Shown here one piece after another: positions 1 to 8,800 of a stretch of DNA of 64,000 nucleotides. Position numbers and translations under genes: made by a program. The first letter of the stretch is position 1; every line of letters begins with the position of its first letter. Location: contig NZ_FOET01000001.1 of assembly GCF_900110735.1 (NCBI RefSeq), positions 1,039,666-1,103,665 on the forward strand. Reading direction: 5' to 3'. The notes under the pieces were generated by a model, which made no database searches, was not told where the DNA came from, and saw only the letters and a list, made by a program, of their open reading frames with translations. The stretch comes from Streptomyces radiopugnans (lineage in GTDB: Bacteria > Actinomycetota > Actinomycetes > Streptomycetales > Streptomycetaceae).

Positions 1-572
1 GTGTACAGAAGGGCGTTGAGGGCTGCCGCGGCCACCGCGCTGCCGCCCTTCTCCGAGACGTTGCTGACGGCCGGCAGGCCGCTGGCGCGCAGCGCCGCCT
101 TGCTCTCGGCCGCGCCGACGAAGCCGACGGGCAGACCGATGACCAGGGCGGGGTCCGCGTCCAGGGCGAGCAGTTCGAACAGGGCGGTGGGCGCGCAGCC
201 GACCACCCACACCGCGCCCGGCCCGACCTGCTCGTGGGCCAGCCGCACCGCGTGCGCGGAACGGGTCAGGCCGTCCTCGGCGCGGGCGTCGGCGAGCCGG
301 CACACCGTCTCGCGGCGGGTGATCCCGGCGGCGACCATCTCGACGTCCACCACGACCGGCGCACCGGCGTGCAGGGCGGTGTGCGCGGCGCGCAGCGCGC
401 TCTCGTCGGTGACCAGGTCCTCGGCGTAGGCCGGGTCGGCGCTGGAGTGGATCACCCGCTCCACCACGGCCCGCGTCAGCGGCGGGAGGTGGGAGGTGTC
501 CAGCCGCGAGCGCAGGATGCGGTACGACTCCTCCTCGATGGGATGGACGGTGCGGTGGGGCAAAGGCGTCAC
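1..572 (-). CDS. cobH: Precorrin-8X methylmutase CobH/CbiC (partial)
   Basis: Moves the methyl group from C-11 to C-12 of precorrin-8X to give hydrogenobyrinic acid, the last ring rearrangement before amidation. The readable N-terminal 190 residues contain PHRTVHPIEEESYRILRSRL and RVIHSSADP, whose His is the expected catalytic proton shuttle, and later LVIGLPVGFVGAAESK, a conserved substrate-site stretch. The GTG start at 572 overlaps the ferredoxin stop as GTGA, the usual junction of this operon. The 3' end lies outside the window, so length and completeness are unknown. Identification rests on family motifs and position in the cob operon. Confidence 0.93.
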   Translation of the reverse strand, partial: MTPLPHRTVHPIEEESYRILRSRLDTSHLPPLTRAVVERVIHSSADPAYAEDLVTDESALRAAHTALHAGAPVVVDVEMVAAGITRRETVCRLADARAEDGLTRSAHAVRLAHEQVGPGAVWVVGCAPTALFELLALDADPALVIGLPVGFVGAAESKAALRASGLPAVSNVSEKGGSAVAAAALNALLY

Positions 573-811
573 GACGGCTCCCGGGGGTCGCGTACGGGGA
601 TCTCCTCGACGGCGTCGACCGGGCACACCTCGACGCACTCCAGGCAGCCGGTGCACAGCTCGGCCCGCACCAGCAGCGCGCCGCCCAGCGGACGTATCGC
701 GTGGACCGGACAGGTCAGCAGGCAGGCGCCACAGCCCGCGCAGCGCGAGGTGACGGCGACGGGCGCGGCCCGGGGGACGGCCGTCGGTGCGGCGGTCGCG
801 GGCGCGGTCAC
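569..811 (-). CDS. 2[4Fe-4S] ferredoxin in the cob operon
   Basis: An 80-residue electron carrier with two complete cluster motifs, CAGCGACLLTCP near residue 24 and CTGCLECVEVCP near residue 52. Both are C-x2-C-x2-C-x3-CP, as in bacterial two-cluster ferredoxins. The first 20 residues are Ala/Pro/Thr-rich. It sits between the cbiG-cobJ fusion and cobH with GTGA overlaps on both sides, so it should be made in step with them. No redox partner is encoded here. A role in a reductive or ring-contraction step of corrin synthesis is inference; general electron supply to corrin enzymes is equally possible. Confidence 0.88.
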   Translation of the reverse strand: MTAPATAAPTAVPRAAPVAVTSRCAGCGACLLTCPVHAIRPLGGALLVRAELCTGCLECVEVCPVDAVEEIPVRDPREPS

Positions 812-2613
812 CGGGACTCCTGCCAGCGGTAGCCGCGCGGGGTCACCATGCGGCCGGCCACGGTGCGGGTGGCGGTGTTGCCGACGGTCACCACCGTCAT
901 CATGTCGACCGTCCCCGGATCGAGTTCGCCGAGCGTGGTCACGGTGGTGCGCTCGCCGGGGCGCGAGGCGTTGCGCACCACCCCGGCCGGGGTGTGCGGG
1001 GCGCGGTGCTCGGCCAGCAGGGCGAGCGCCTTGGGCAGCTGCCAGTCGCGGCCCCGGCTGCGGGGGTTGTAGAACGTCACCACCAGGTCGGACTCGGCCG
1101 CCGCCCGGACCCGGCGCTCGATCACCTCCCAGGGCGTGTGCAGGTCCGACAGACTGATCGAGACGTGGTCGTGGCCCAGCGGCGCGCCCAGCAGCGCGGC
1201 GGCGGCGAGCGCCGCCGTGACGCCGGGGACACCGACCACGTCGATGTCGGCGGACGCCTCCGCCAGGGCGGGCGAGGCCATCGCGTACACCCCGGCGTCG
1301 CCGCTGCCGATCAGCGCCACCGCGTGGCCCGCGCGGGCCTCCGCCACGGCGGTGCGGGCGCGCTCCTCCTCCGCGCCGAGACCGGACTCCAGCACACGGG
1401 CGCCCGGCCGCAGCAGATCGCGGATCTGGTCCACGTACTGGTCGAGGCCGACGACCACCGAGGCGCGGCGCAGCTCGTCGCGGGCGCGCGGGGTGAGCAG
1501 GTCGCGGGCGCCGGGCCCGAGCCCGACGACGGCCAGCCGCCCGCGGTGCCGCCGCCGCGCCACGGCGCAGGTCGCCATCGCCGCGCGCCCCTCGGGAGCG
1601 GACTTCCGCTTGGGCACGACCAGTTCGGCGCCCTCGCCGCAGGCGAGCAGCGCGGCGGCCTCCGCCACGCTCGGGGTGCCCACGGCGGCCAGCGGCGCGT
1701 CGGAGGGGTGGGGCACGGGCACGACGGCCAGTTCCTCCGCGGGGTACGTCCGCAGCGGTACGCCCAGGCGCCGGGCCGCCTCCACGATGCCCTCCTCGCC
1801 GGCCTTGGCCTCGACGGTGGCCAGCTCGGTGACGGACAGCGGCGACAGACCGGCGTCGGCGAGGGCCTGCCCGACCAGGGCGGCGACCTCGTCGGCGGGG
1901 GCTCCCCGGCTGGCGCCGACGCCGACGGCGAGGGTCGGCGGGCGCAGCACGGCCGTGCGGTCGCCGGGCGTCGCCGCGCGGTCGCTGACCAGCAGGGTGT
2001 ACCCGTCGTCCGCGCCCCGGCCACCGGGCCCGCCGTCGCTCTGCGTGGCGCTGTCGGTGGCCTCGGCCACGTTGGGTGGCAGTGCGGGAAGGGGGAGAAC
2101 GGAATGACGCACCAGACGGACGGGCTCGCCGTCGAGGATCGCCCGCGACACCGCCGCGACGGCGCCCTCGACGGGCAGGCCGAGGGTGTCCAGGCCGGGG
2201 ACGCCGGCGGCGTCGGTGGCGGTGGTGACGACGGGACGGCAGCCGGGCAGGGCCTCGGCCACCGCGTGCGCCAGGTCGTTCGCGCCGCCCGCGTGGCCGC
2301 CCAGCAGTGCCACGGCGTACCGCTGCGCCTCGTCCACGCACACCACGCCCGGATCGTCCGCCTTGCCGCCCAGCAGCGGGGCGATCAGGCGCACGGTCGC
2401 GCCGGTGGCGAGGAAGCAGACGAGGCGGTCGCACTCGGCGAAGGCGCGGGTGACCGCCTCGCGGACGGTGCCGGCGGTACCGCCTTCGCCTCCGGTGTCG
2501 TAGACGCGGGTGGCCTCCGGCCAGGCGGCCGCCAGACGGTCGCGGGCGCGCCGCCCCGCGGCGGTGGCGGAGACGAGACCGACCAGGCCGGCCGGGGCGT
2601 TCGGGGCGTTCAC
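808..2613 (-). CDS. cobJ: CbiG-CobJ fusion: cobalt-precorrin-5A hydrolase / precorrin-3B C17-methyltransferase
   Basis: A 601-residue two-enzyme protein. The N-terminal half (about 1-350) matches CbiG, which opens the delta-lactone of precorrin-5A and releases acetaldehyde: it has GLVGLVSATAAGRR near the start, a central CVDEAQRYAVALLGGHAGGA block and a C-terminal LAVGVGASRGAP domain. The second half (from about 360) is a SAM-dependent corrin methyltransferase with VVGLGPGARDLLTPRA, ALIGSGDAGVYAMASP and VTFYNPRSRGRDWQL, typical of CobJ/CbiH, which methylates C-17 and contracts the ring. The GTG at 2613 overlaps the cobL stop as GTGA. The fusion places two successive steps in one chain. The arrangement is known in actinobacteria. 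Confidence 0.93.
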   Translation of the reverse strand: MNAPNAPAGLVGLVSATAAGRRARDRLAAAWPEATRVYDTGGEGGTAGTVREAVTRAFAECDRLVCFLATGATVRLIAPLLGGKADDPGVVCVDEAQRYAVALLGGHAGGANDLAHAVAEALPGCRPVVTTATDAAGVPGLDTLGLPVEGAVAAVSRAILDGEPVRLVRHSVLPLPALPPNVAEATDSATQSDGGPGGRGADDGYTLLVSDRAATPGDRTAVLRPPTLAVGVGASRGAPADEVAALVGQALADAGLSPLSVTELATVEAKAGEEGIVEAARRLGVPLRTYPAEELAVVPVPHPSDAPLAAVGTPSVAEAAALLACGEGAELVVPKRKSAPEGRAAMATCAVARRRHRGRLAVVGLGPGARDLLTPRARDELRRASVVVGLDQYVDQIRDLLRPGARVLESGLGAEEERARTAVAEARAGHAVALIGSGDAGVYAMASPALAEASADIDVVGVPGVTAALAAAALLGAPLGHDHVSISLSDLHTPWEVIERRVRAAAESDLVVTFYNPRSRGRDWQLPKALALLAEHRAPHTPAGVVRNASRPGERTTVTTLGELDPGTVDMMTVVTVGNTATRTVAGRMVTPRGYRWQESR

Positions 2614-3869
2614 GAGGATGCTCCTTCGGTGCCGGGGCGGGTGCCCCACAGGACGAAGACGGGGTTGCCGGCGGCGAGCCGCACCACCTCGCCGGGCAGG
2701 GGGGCCAGCCGGGAGGACTGCAGCAGCACGCCGTCGGCGGCGAGACCGGCGGCGCCGAGCGCGGCCCGCACCGCCGGTACGCGGTCCAGCGCGGCGAGCG
2801 TGACGACGACCGTGCGGCGGGCGCGGAGCGCGCAGGCCGACACGATCGCCTCCAGCTCCCGCCCCCCGCCGCCGACGAACACGGCGTCCGGCTCGGGCAG
2901 TTCGGCGAGGACGCCGGGCGCGGTGCCGTGCACGGTCTGGAGGTCCACACCGTGGGCCGCGGCGTTGGCCCGGCAGCGTTCGGCGCCGTCGGCGGTGCGC
3001 TCCACGGCGACCGCCGCCGCGCCCAGGCGGGCGCACTCCACGGCGACGGAGCCGGAGCCCGCGCCGACGTCCCAGACCAGATCGCCCGGGCGCGGCCCGA
3101 GCCGGGCCAGTGCCAGCGCCCGCACCTCGTACTTGGTGATCATCGAGTCGCGGTGGGCGAAGGCGTCCTCCGGCAGCGCCCACCCGGCGGGCGGGCGCCG
3201 CGGCCCGGCGAGCGCCCGGGGCGCGTCGGCCAGGGCGCGGGAGGTGTCCAGGCACAGCACCACGCTGACCTCGTCGGGCCAGGTGCGGGCGGCGGCCTCG
3301 GCGGGGGAGAGGCGCTCGACGCGCTCGTCCGCCGTGCCCAGCGCGCTCGCCACCACCAGGGTGCGCGGCAGTCCGGCCGCGGCCAGGGCGGCGCCCAGCT
3401 CCGCGGGCCCCGCGCCGGGCCCGGTGAGCACGGCGGTCTTGGGGTGCGCGCGGCAGACGTTGACGGCGGTGCGCGGATCGCGCCCGTGCGCGCTGACCAC
3501 GGCGGCGTCGTCCCACGGCAGTCCGGCGCGGGCGAAGGCCACCGCGACGGACGGCGCGGTGGGCCGTACGTCCAGGGCCTCGGGGCCGAAGCGTTGGGCG
3601 AGCGAGCGGACGATCCCGAAGAACCCGGGATCGCCGGAGGCGAGCACCACCACCGGGCCCCCGCCTTCCGACAGTTGCCGCTCGACGGCGTCCAGCGCCG
3701 GGGCGAGCGGCCCCAGGACCACGCGCCGCACCCCGGGGGGAGGGGCGGCCGCGTCCAGATGGCGGCGGGCGCCCACGGCCAGGCGGACCCCTCGCCAGGA
3801 CAGCGCGCCGAGCCCGCAGGCCCCCGTGCCCGTGCCTGTTCCCGTTCCCGTTCCTACGACAGTGATCAC
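2610..3869 (-). CDS. cobL: Precorrin-6Y C5,15-methyltransferase (decarboxylating) CobL
   Basis: A 419-residue bifunctional enzyme. The N-terminal part (about 1-200) is the CbiE-like C-5 methyltransferase with VVVLASGDPGFFGIVRSL. The C-terminal part (about 215-419) is the CbiT-like C-15 methyltransferase/decarboxylase with DSMITKYEVRALALARL and the SAM loop VWDVGAGSGSVAVECARL. It converts precorrin-6B to precorrin-8X. The GTG at 3869 overlaps the cbiD stop. One oddity: the first glycine loop is stretched into alternating Gly-Thr pairs by a hexanucleotide repeat. Both halves have their key motifs, so the protein is probably active. Confidence 0.92.
   Translation of the reverse strand: MITVVGTGTGTGTGTGACGLGALSWRGVRLAVGARRHLDAAAPPPGVRRVVLGPLAPALDAVERQLSEGGGPVVVLASGDPGFFGIVRSLAQRFGPEALDVRPTAPSVAVAFARAGLPWDDAAVVSAHGRDPRTAVNVCRAHPKTAVLTGPGAGPAELGAALAAAGLPRTLVVASALGTADERVERLSPAEAAARTWPDEVSVVLCLDTSRALADAPRALAGPRRPPAGWALPEDAFAHRDSMITKYEVRALALARLGPRPGDLVWDVGAGSGSVAVECARLGAAAVAVERTADGAERCRANAAAHGVDLQTVHGTAPGVLAELPEPDAVFVGGGGRELEAIVSACALRARRTVVVTLAALDRVPAVRAALGAAGLAADGVLLQSSRLAPLPGEVVRLAAGNPVFVLWGTRPGTEGASS
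3823..3852. repeat. Hexanucleotide repeat in the 5' end of cobL
   Basis: Five six-base units of the type CCCGTG/CCCGTT/CCTGTT (plus strand) run in phase with cobL and encode alternating Gly-Thr after residue 6. They lie in the loop where corrin methyltransferases carry their first glycine motif. Unit number could change without breaking the frame. Confidence 0.75.
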
Positions 3870-5041
3870 GGCAGCAGTCCCCCGCCGTCGGAGCACAGGG
3901 CGACCACCGTACGGCCGGTGAAGTCCACCATGGCCGCCTCCGCGGTGATCCGGCGGTCGGTGAAGCGCTCCAGCACGTCCACCACCCGGCGGCACAGCTC
4001 CGGCGCGGCCGACTGCAGCAGCCCCGCCGCGTCCCACAGCTCGTACGCGTGGCGGGCGGTGTTCGCCGCCGCGACCTCGGCCGCCAGCGCGTCCGCGCCG
4101 CCCACCGCGCGGGTGACGTCGGCCAGGACGGAGGTGTCCACCTTCGACCGCGTGTAGTGCGTCATCAGCACCCCGGAGGCCAGCTTGGTCAGCTTCCCCA
4201 CCATGCCGACGAACACCACCCGGTCCACCCCGTGCTCCACCGCCCGCCGCAGCGCGGCACCCGTGAAGTCGCCGACCTCGATGAAGCACACCGGCGGCAG
4301 CCCGGGCAGCAGCTCCATGGCGCCCTTCTCGGTGCGCCCGCCGGTGCACAGCACCACGGCCGGGGCGCCCTGCGCGGCGGCCACCGACACCGCCTGCTCG
4401 ACACTCGCCCGCCACGAGGCCGTCGAGAACGGCCGGACGATCCCGGTCGTCCCCAGGATGGAGATGCCGCCGAGGATGCCGAGCCGGGCGTTGGTGGTCT
4501 TGCGGGCGCGCTTCTCGCCGTCGGGCACGCTGATGGTGACGTCCACGCCGCGCTCCGCCACGTCGACGACCTCGCCCACCGCCTGGCTGATCATGGCGCG
4601 GGGCACCGGGTTGATCGCCGGGCCGCCCACCTCCAGGCCGAGACCCGGCCTGGTGACGACGCCGACGCCGACACCGCCGTGCAGTTCGAGGCCCGGCTCG
4701 CTGCGCCAGCTCACCGTGGCGGTCAGGTGCGAGCCGTGGGTGACGTCCGGATCGTCGCCCGCGTCCTTGACCACCACGGCCTCGGTGCGGCCCGGCCGCA
4801 GCTCGGCCGAGCGCTCCACGGCGAAGGTCACCCGCCGCCCCGAGGGCAGCGCGACCTCCACCCACGGCTGGGGCTCGCCCGTGACCAGGTGCAGCGCGGC
4901 GGCGCGGGCCGCCGCCGAGGCGCAGGTGCCGGTCGTCCAGCCGGTGCGCAGCGCCTTCGGCCGCTGTTTGGCGGTACGCGGCAGATCCGGCTCCCGCAGT
5001 TCCGGCCCCTGGTCGGGCCCGTGTTCCGGCCCCTCACTCAC
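3866..5041 (-). CDS. cbiD: Cobalt-precorrin-5B C1-methyltransferase CbiD
   Basis: A 391-residue SAM-dependent enzyme that methylates C-1 of the corrin precursor. Family hallmarks include LRTGWTTGTCASAAARAA near residue 32, VVVKDAGDDPDVTHG near 90, AINPVPRAMI and LGILGGISILGTTGIV in the middle, and SKVDTSVLADVTRA near the end. The GTG start at 5041 overlaps the cobM stop by eight bases. CbiD belongs to the oxygen-independent pathway. Together with the CbiG half of the neighbouring fusion it takes the place of aerobic CobF, which is not encoded here. Confidence 0.94.
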   Translation of the reverse strand: MSEGPEHGPDQGPELREPDLPRTAKQRPKALRTGWTTGTCASAAARAAALHLVTGEPQPWVEVALPSGRRVTFAVERSAELRPGRTEAVVVKDAGDDPDVTHGSHLTATVSWRSEPGLELHGGVGVGVVTRPGLGLEVGGPAINPVPRAMISQAVGEVVDVAERGVDVTISVPDGEKRARKTTNARLGILGGISILGTTGIVRPFSTASWRASVEQAVSVAAAQGAPAVVLCTGGRTEKGAMELLPGLPPVCFIEVGDFTGAALRRAVEHGVDRVVFVGMVGKLTKLASGVLMTHYTRSKVDTSVLADVTRAVGGADALAAEVAAANTARHAYELWDAAGLLQSAAPELCRRVVDVLERFTDRRITAEAAMVDFTGRTVVALCSDGGGLLP

Positions 5042-5975
5042 GGCCCGCCGCCTCCCGGCCGGTCTGCCCGGCGCTCTGCCCTGCGGCCTGCTCCCCGGCC
5101 TGCCCGCGGGCTCCCCGGACCTCCCGGGCCGCGCGGAGCGCCCGGCGCGCCTCCGGCCGCGCGCGGCGGTGTCCGTGGAAGTGCCCGGGGTGGTACAGGT
5201 GCGAGCGCGTGCCGGAGGCGGACAGCGCGGGGCCGACGAGGAACAGCGTGTGCTTCCACAGCCGGTGCTCCTTGACGGTCTCCTCCAGGGTGCCCACCGT
5301 GCAGCGCAGCACCAGTTCCTCCGGCCAGGTCGCCTGGTGGGCGATCACCACCGGGGTGTCGGTCGGATAGCCGCCCTCCAGCAGCTCCACCGCCAGCTGC
5401 CCCGAGCGCGCGGCCGACAGGAAGACCGCCATGGTCGTGCCGTGCCGGGCGAACTCCCGCACCTCCTCGCCCGGCGGCATCGGGGTCTTGCCGCCGCCGA
5501 GCCGGGTCAGGATCACCGACTGCGCGACCTCCGGGATCGTCAGCTCCCGCCCCGCGATGGCCGCCACCGCCGAGAACGACGACACCCCGGGGACGATCTC
5601 CACCTCGACGCCCAGCTCCGCGCAGCGGTCCACCTGCTCCTGGGTGCCGCCCCACAGCGCCGGGTCGCCGGAGTGGACGCGCGCCACCCTCAGCCCCTCG
5701 CGGGCCGCGCGCTCGTAGACGGCGATGACGTCCTCCAGGGACATCGAGGCCGAGTCCAGGACCTCCGCGTCCTCACGGGCGTGTTCGAGGACCTCCTCGC
5801 GCACCAGGCTGGCCGCCCACACCACGATGTCGGCCTCGGCGATGGCGCGGGCGGCGCGGAAGGTGAGCAGGTCGGCGGCGCCGGGCCCGGCGCCCACGAT
5901 GGTCACCTTCCCGGAGGTCTCCGGGGCCCTCCCGGCGGTTCCGGGTGTTCCGGCGGTCTCGGTCTGGGCGGTCAC
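5034..5975 (-). CDS. cobM: Precorrin-4 C11-methyltransferase CobM
   Basis: A 313-residue SAM-dependent enzyme that adds the C-11 methyl group to precorrin-4. The body carries VTIVGAGPGAADLLTFRA, VHSGDPALWGGTQEQ, VPGVSSFSAVAAIAGREL and VFLSAARSGQLA, all typical of CobM/CbiF. The last 50 or so residues are an Arg/Ala/Gly-rich tail absent from the core fold, so the product is longer than the usual 250-260 residues. GTG at 5975 overlaps the cobI stop as GTGA; the 3' end overlaps the cbiD start by eight bases. Confidence 0.93.
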   Translation of the reverse strand: MTAQTETAGTPGTAGRAPETSGKVTIVGAGPGAADLLTFRAARAIAEADIVVWAASLVREEVLEHAREDAEVLDSASMSLEDVIAVYERAAREGLRVARVHSGDPALWGGTQEQVDRCAELGVEVEIVPGVSSFSAVAAIAGRELTIPEVAQSVILTRLGGGKTPMPPGEEVREFARHGTTMAVFLSAARSGQLAVELLEGGYPTDTPVVIAHQATWPEELVLRCTVGTLEETVKEHRLWKHTLFLVGPALSASGTRSHLYHPGHFHGHRRARPEARRALRAAREVRGARGQAGEQAAGQSAGQTGREAAGRE

Positions 5976-6793
5976 AGCTTGCCTCCTCGGCTCTCCCGGC
6001 GTGCGGGGGCGATGAGCGTGGACAGATAGGGGAGTTCGGTCTCCGCGGCGGCCGGGCCGCTCCCCGGGCCGGCTTCCGGGCCGGCCCCCGCGGCGGCCTC
6101 CAGTTCGGCCGCCGGGCGGATCGACTCCTGCGGCAGCCCCAGCGCCGAGCCCCACACCGCGCCCTCGGTGCGGCCCGTGGCGCGCAGCGCGGCGGCGACC
6201 TCGCGCGCCCGCCGCCCGAACTTGTAGGCCACCACCGTCCCCGGCCCCTCCAGGGCCTGCCTGAGCACAGCCATCCCGGCCGTCACCGGCACCAGCGTCA
6301 GCGGCTCGGTCCCCTCGGTGAGCACCGCCCCGCCGCGCGCGGCCAGGTCCTGCATCGCGGTGATGCCCGGCACGGTCTCCACGACCGCCTCCGGCACCAG
6401 CGCGCCGACGGTCTGGGCGAGATAGGTGAAGGTGGAGTAGACGTTCGGGTCGCCGATGGTCGCGAACGCCACCGTGCCGTGGGCGCGCAGCAGCCCGGCG
6501 ACGCGTTCGCCCGCCGCGTCCCACGCCGCCTCCCGGCGGGCCCGGTCGCCGCGCTCGTTGAGCGCGAAGACCACCCGCACGATCCGCTCGCGCGACACGT
6601 AGTGCAGGACGGTGGCCTCGGCGCGTCCCGTACCGCCGTCCTCCATCACGGGGACCACCACCACGCTCGCCGAACGCAGCGCCTTGACGCCCTTGACCGT
6701 CACGAGCTCCGGGTCGCCGGGGCCCACCCCGACACCGACGAGCCGTGGCCCGCCGCTCTCCCGCGCCCCGTCGCCATCGCCGTTACCGCTCAC
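5972..6793 (-). CDS. cobI: Precorrin-2 C20-methyltransferase CobI
   Basis: A 273-residue SAM-dependent enzyme that commits precorrin-2 to corrin synthesis by methylating C-20. It carries LVGVGVGPGDPELVTVKGVK, TIGDPNVYSTFTYLAQTV and PGITAMQDLAARGG, the standard CobI/CbiL blocks. A short Gly/Asp-rich leader precedes the core and an Ala/Gly/Pro-rich stretch near residues 230-250 precedes the C-terminus. GTG at 6793 overlaps the cobB stop (GTGA); the stop overlaps the cobM start. Confidence 0.93.
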   Translation of the reverse strand: MSGNGDGDGARESGGPRLVGVGVGPGDPELVTVKGVKALRSASVVVVPVMEDGGTGRAEATVLHYVSRERIVRVVFALNERGDRARREAAWDAAGERVAGLLRAHGTVAFATIGDPNVYSTFTYLAQTVGALVPEAVVETVPGITAMQDLAARGGAVLTEGTEPLTLVPVTAGMAVLRQALEGPGTVVAYKFGRRAREVAAALRATGRTEGAVWGSALGLPQESIRPAAELEAAAGAGPEAGPGSGPAAAETELPYLSTLIAPARRESRGGKL

Positions 6794-8196
6794 GCCGCAC
6801 ACCTCTCGACACATCTTCCGACGAAACGCTGGGCCACGGACGGCTCGGCGGCCCAGTGCACATGCAGATACGAGGCATGCACGCCGTCCTTCACGAAACC
6901 CTCGACCCGGCGCCCGGGCCGGGAGGCCCCCCAGGTCAGCCCCCACGCCGCCGCGGCCCCGGACTCCGGCGCCCCGGCCTGCCGCACCCCGGCACCGGGC
7001 TCCACCGCCGTGCGGTGGAACTCGTGCCCGCGCACCCGCGTCCCCGCGGCGGCCAGGACGCTGTCGCCCACCGCCACCGCCTCGCGGTAGCCGAGGGTGA
7101 GCCGTTCGGTCATCCGGGCGGTGGCGTCGAGCACCCCGCACATCGGCACACCGTCCAGCTCCCTGGCCAGGTACAGCAGTCCGGCGCACTCGGCGGCCAC
7201 CGGCGCCCCCGAGGCGGCCAGTTCCGCCACCGCCCGGCGCAGCGGCTCGTTCGCCGACAGCTCCGGCGCGTACACCTCCGGGAAGCCGCCGCCCATGACC
7301 AGCCCGGCCGTGCCCGGCGGCAGCGCGGTGTCCCGCAGCGGGTCGAAGACGGCCACGTCCGCGCCCGCCGCCCGCAGCAGCTCGGCGTGCTCGGCGTAGG
7401 AGAAGGTGAACGCGGCCCCGCCCGCGACGGCCACCACCGGGCGCCCGCGCGGCGGGCTCGCGGGAACGGGCGGCGCCCACGGCTCGTCCGGCAGCGGCGG
7501 CGCGGAGTGCGCCAGGGCGAGCAGTGCCTTCAGATCGCAGCCGGACCGCACCCGCTCCGCCAGCTCCGCCACCGCCCCGGCCGCCTCCGCCCGCCGCTCG
7601 GCCACCGGCACCAGACCCAGGTGGCGCGAGGGGGTGCGCATCCGCTCGGCGCGGCGCAGCACGCCCAGCACCGGCACCCCGCAGGCGTCCAGCGCCTCGC
7701 GCAGCAGTTCCTCGTGGCGGTCGGAGGCCACCTTGTTGAGGATCACCCCCGCGACGCGGACCTCCGGATCCCAGGACGCGAAGCCGTGCACCAGCGCCGC
7801 CACCGAACGCGACTGCGAGGAGGCGTCCACCACCAGCACCACCGGCGCCCGCAGCAGCTTGGCCACCTGCGCGGTGGAGCCCAGCTCGCCGCGGCCGGCC
7901 GCGCCGTCGTACAGCCCCATCACGCCCTCGACCACGGCCACGTCCGCACCGGCCGCGCCGTGCAGGAAAAGCGGCGCGACCAGGTCCGGGCCGCACAGGT
8001 ACGCGTCGAGGTTGCGGCCGGGGCGGCCGGTGGCCAGCGCGTGGTAGCCCGGGTCGATGTAGTCCGGGCCCACCTTGTGCGGGGACACCTCCAGTCCGGC
8101 CGCCGCGAAGGCGGCCATCAGACCGGTGGCGACGGTGGTCTTGCCGCTGCCCGAGGAGGGAGCGGCCACGACCAGCCGGGGAAGGGCGGTACTCAC
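6790..8196 (-). CDS. cobB: Hydrogenobyrinate/cobyrinate a,c-diamide synthase CobB
   Basis: A 468-residue glutamine-dependent amidotransferase that amidates the a and c side chains of the macrocycle at the cost of ATP. The N-terminal dethiobiotin-synthetase-like half has the P-loop SSGSGKTTVATG and KVGPDYIDPGYHALATGR. The C-terminal class I glutaminase half contains the nucleophile motif VAAECAGLLYLAREL, plus VMGGGFPEVYAPEL and RGHEFHRTAVEP. Length is normal for the family. The GTG at 8196 lies seven bases after the cobO stop, and the 3' end overlaps cobI. Confidence 0.95.
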   Translation of the reverse strand: MSTALPRLVVAAPSSGSGKTTVATGLMAAFAAAGLEVSPHKVGPDYIDPGYHALATGRPGRNLDAYLCGPDLVAPLFLHGAAGADVAVVEGVMGLYDGAAGRGELGSTAQVAKLLRAPVVLVVDASSQSRSVAALVHGFASWDPEVRVAGVILNKVASDRHEELLREALDACGVPVLGVLRRAERMRTPSRHLGLVPVAERRAEAAGAVAELAERVRSGCDLKALLALAHSAPPLPDEPWAPPVPASPPRGRPVVAVAGGAAFTFSYAEHAELLRAAGADVAVFDPLRDTALPPGTAGLVMGGGFPEVYAPELSANEPLRRAVAELAASGAPVAAECAGLLYLARELDGVPMCGVLDATARMTERLTLGYREAVAVGDSVLAAAGTRVRGHEFHRTAVEPGAGVRQAGAPESGAAAAWGLTWGASRPGRRVEGFVKDGVHASYLHVHWAAEPSVAQRFVGRCVERCAA

Positions 8197-8203
8197 GATC
8201 CGA

Positions 8204-8800
8204 TCACCACTCGATGCCCCGCTGGCCCTTCTGGCCCGCGTCCATCGGGTGCTTGACCTTGGTCATCTCCGTCACCAGGTCGGCGGCGGCGATCAGCTCC
8301 TCCGGAGCGTTCCGCCCGGTGATCACCACGTGCTGGACGCCGGGACGGGCCCGCAGCACCTCGACCACCTCGCCGGTGTCCACCCAGCCCCAGTGCATCG
8401 GGTAGGCGAACTCGTCCAGCACGTACAGCCGGTAGGTCTCGGCCGCCAGATCGCGCTTGACCTGCTCCCAGCCCTCGCGCGCCGCCTCCTCGGAGGACTC
8501 GATGCCGCGCTGCACCCACGACCAGCCCTCGCCCATCTTGTGCCAGGCGACGGTGCCGCCCTCGCCGCTCGCGCCCAGCACGCGCAGCGCCCGCTCCTCG
8601 CCGACCCGCCACTTGGCGGACTTCACGAACTGGAACACCCCGATCGGCCAGCCCTGGTTCCAGGCGCGCAGCGCCAGCCCGAAGGCGGCCGTCGACTTGC
8701 CCTTGCCGGGGCCCGTGTGGACCGCCAGCAGCGGGCGGTTGCGGCGCTGACGTGTGGTGAGACCGTCGTCGGGGACGACGCTCGGCTGTCCTTTCGGCAC
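8204..8800 (-). CDS. cobO: Cob(I)yrinic acid a,c-diamide adenosyltransferase CobO
   Basis: A 198-residue ATP:corrinoid adenosyltransferase of the CobA/CobO/BtuR type that attaches the 5'-deoxyadenosyl ligand to cobalt. The P-loop HTGPGKGKSTAAFGLALRA is near residue 29, followed by VFQFVKSAKWRVGEERAL, YRLYVLDEFAYPMHWGWV and VVITGRNAPEELIAAADLVT, all diagnostic. The GTG start shares one base with the stop of the upstream chelatase gene (TAGTG). Length is normal. Confidence 0.95.
   Translation of the reverse strand: MPKGQPSVVPDDGLTTRQRRNRPLLAVHTGPGKGKSTAAFGLALRAWNQGWPIGVFQFVKSAKWRVGEERALRVLGASGEGGTVAWHKMGEGWSWVQRGIESSEEAAREGWEQVKRDLAAETYRLYVLDEFAYPMHWGWVDTGEVVEVLRARPGVQHVVITGRNAPEELIAAADLVTEMTKVKHPMDAGQKGQRGIEW

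Noticed and set aside
787..3921. Very long open frame on the plus strand opposite the cob genes
   Set aside because: It is a shadow. GC-rich DNA has few stop codons, and the minus-strand frames carry the enzyme motifs while this one is low-complexity.
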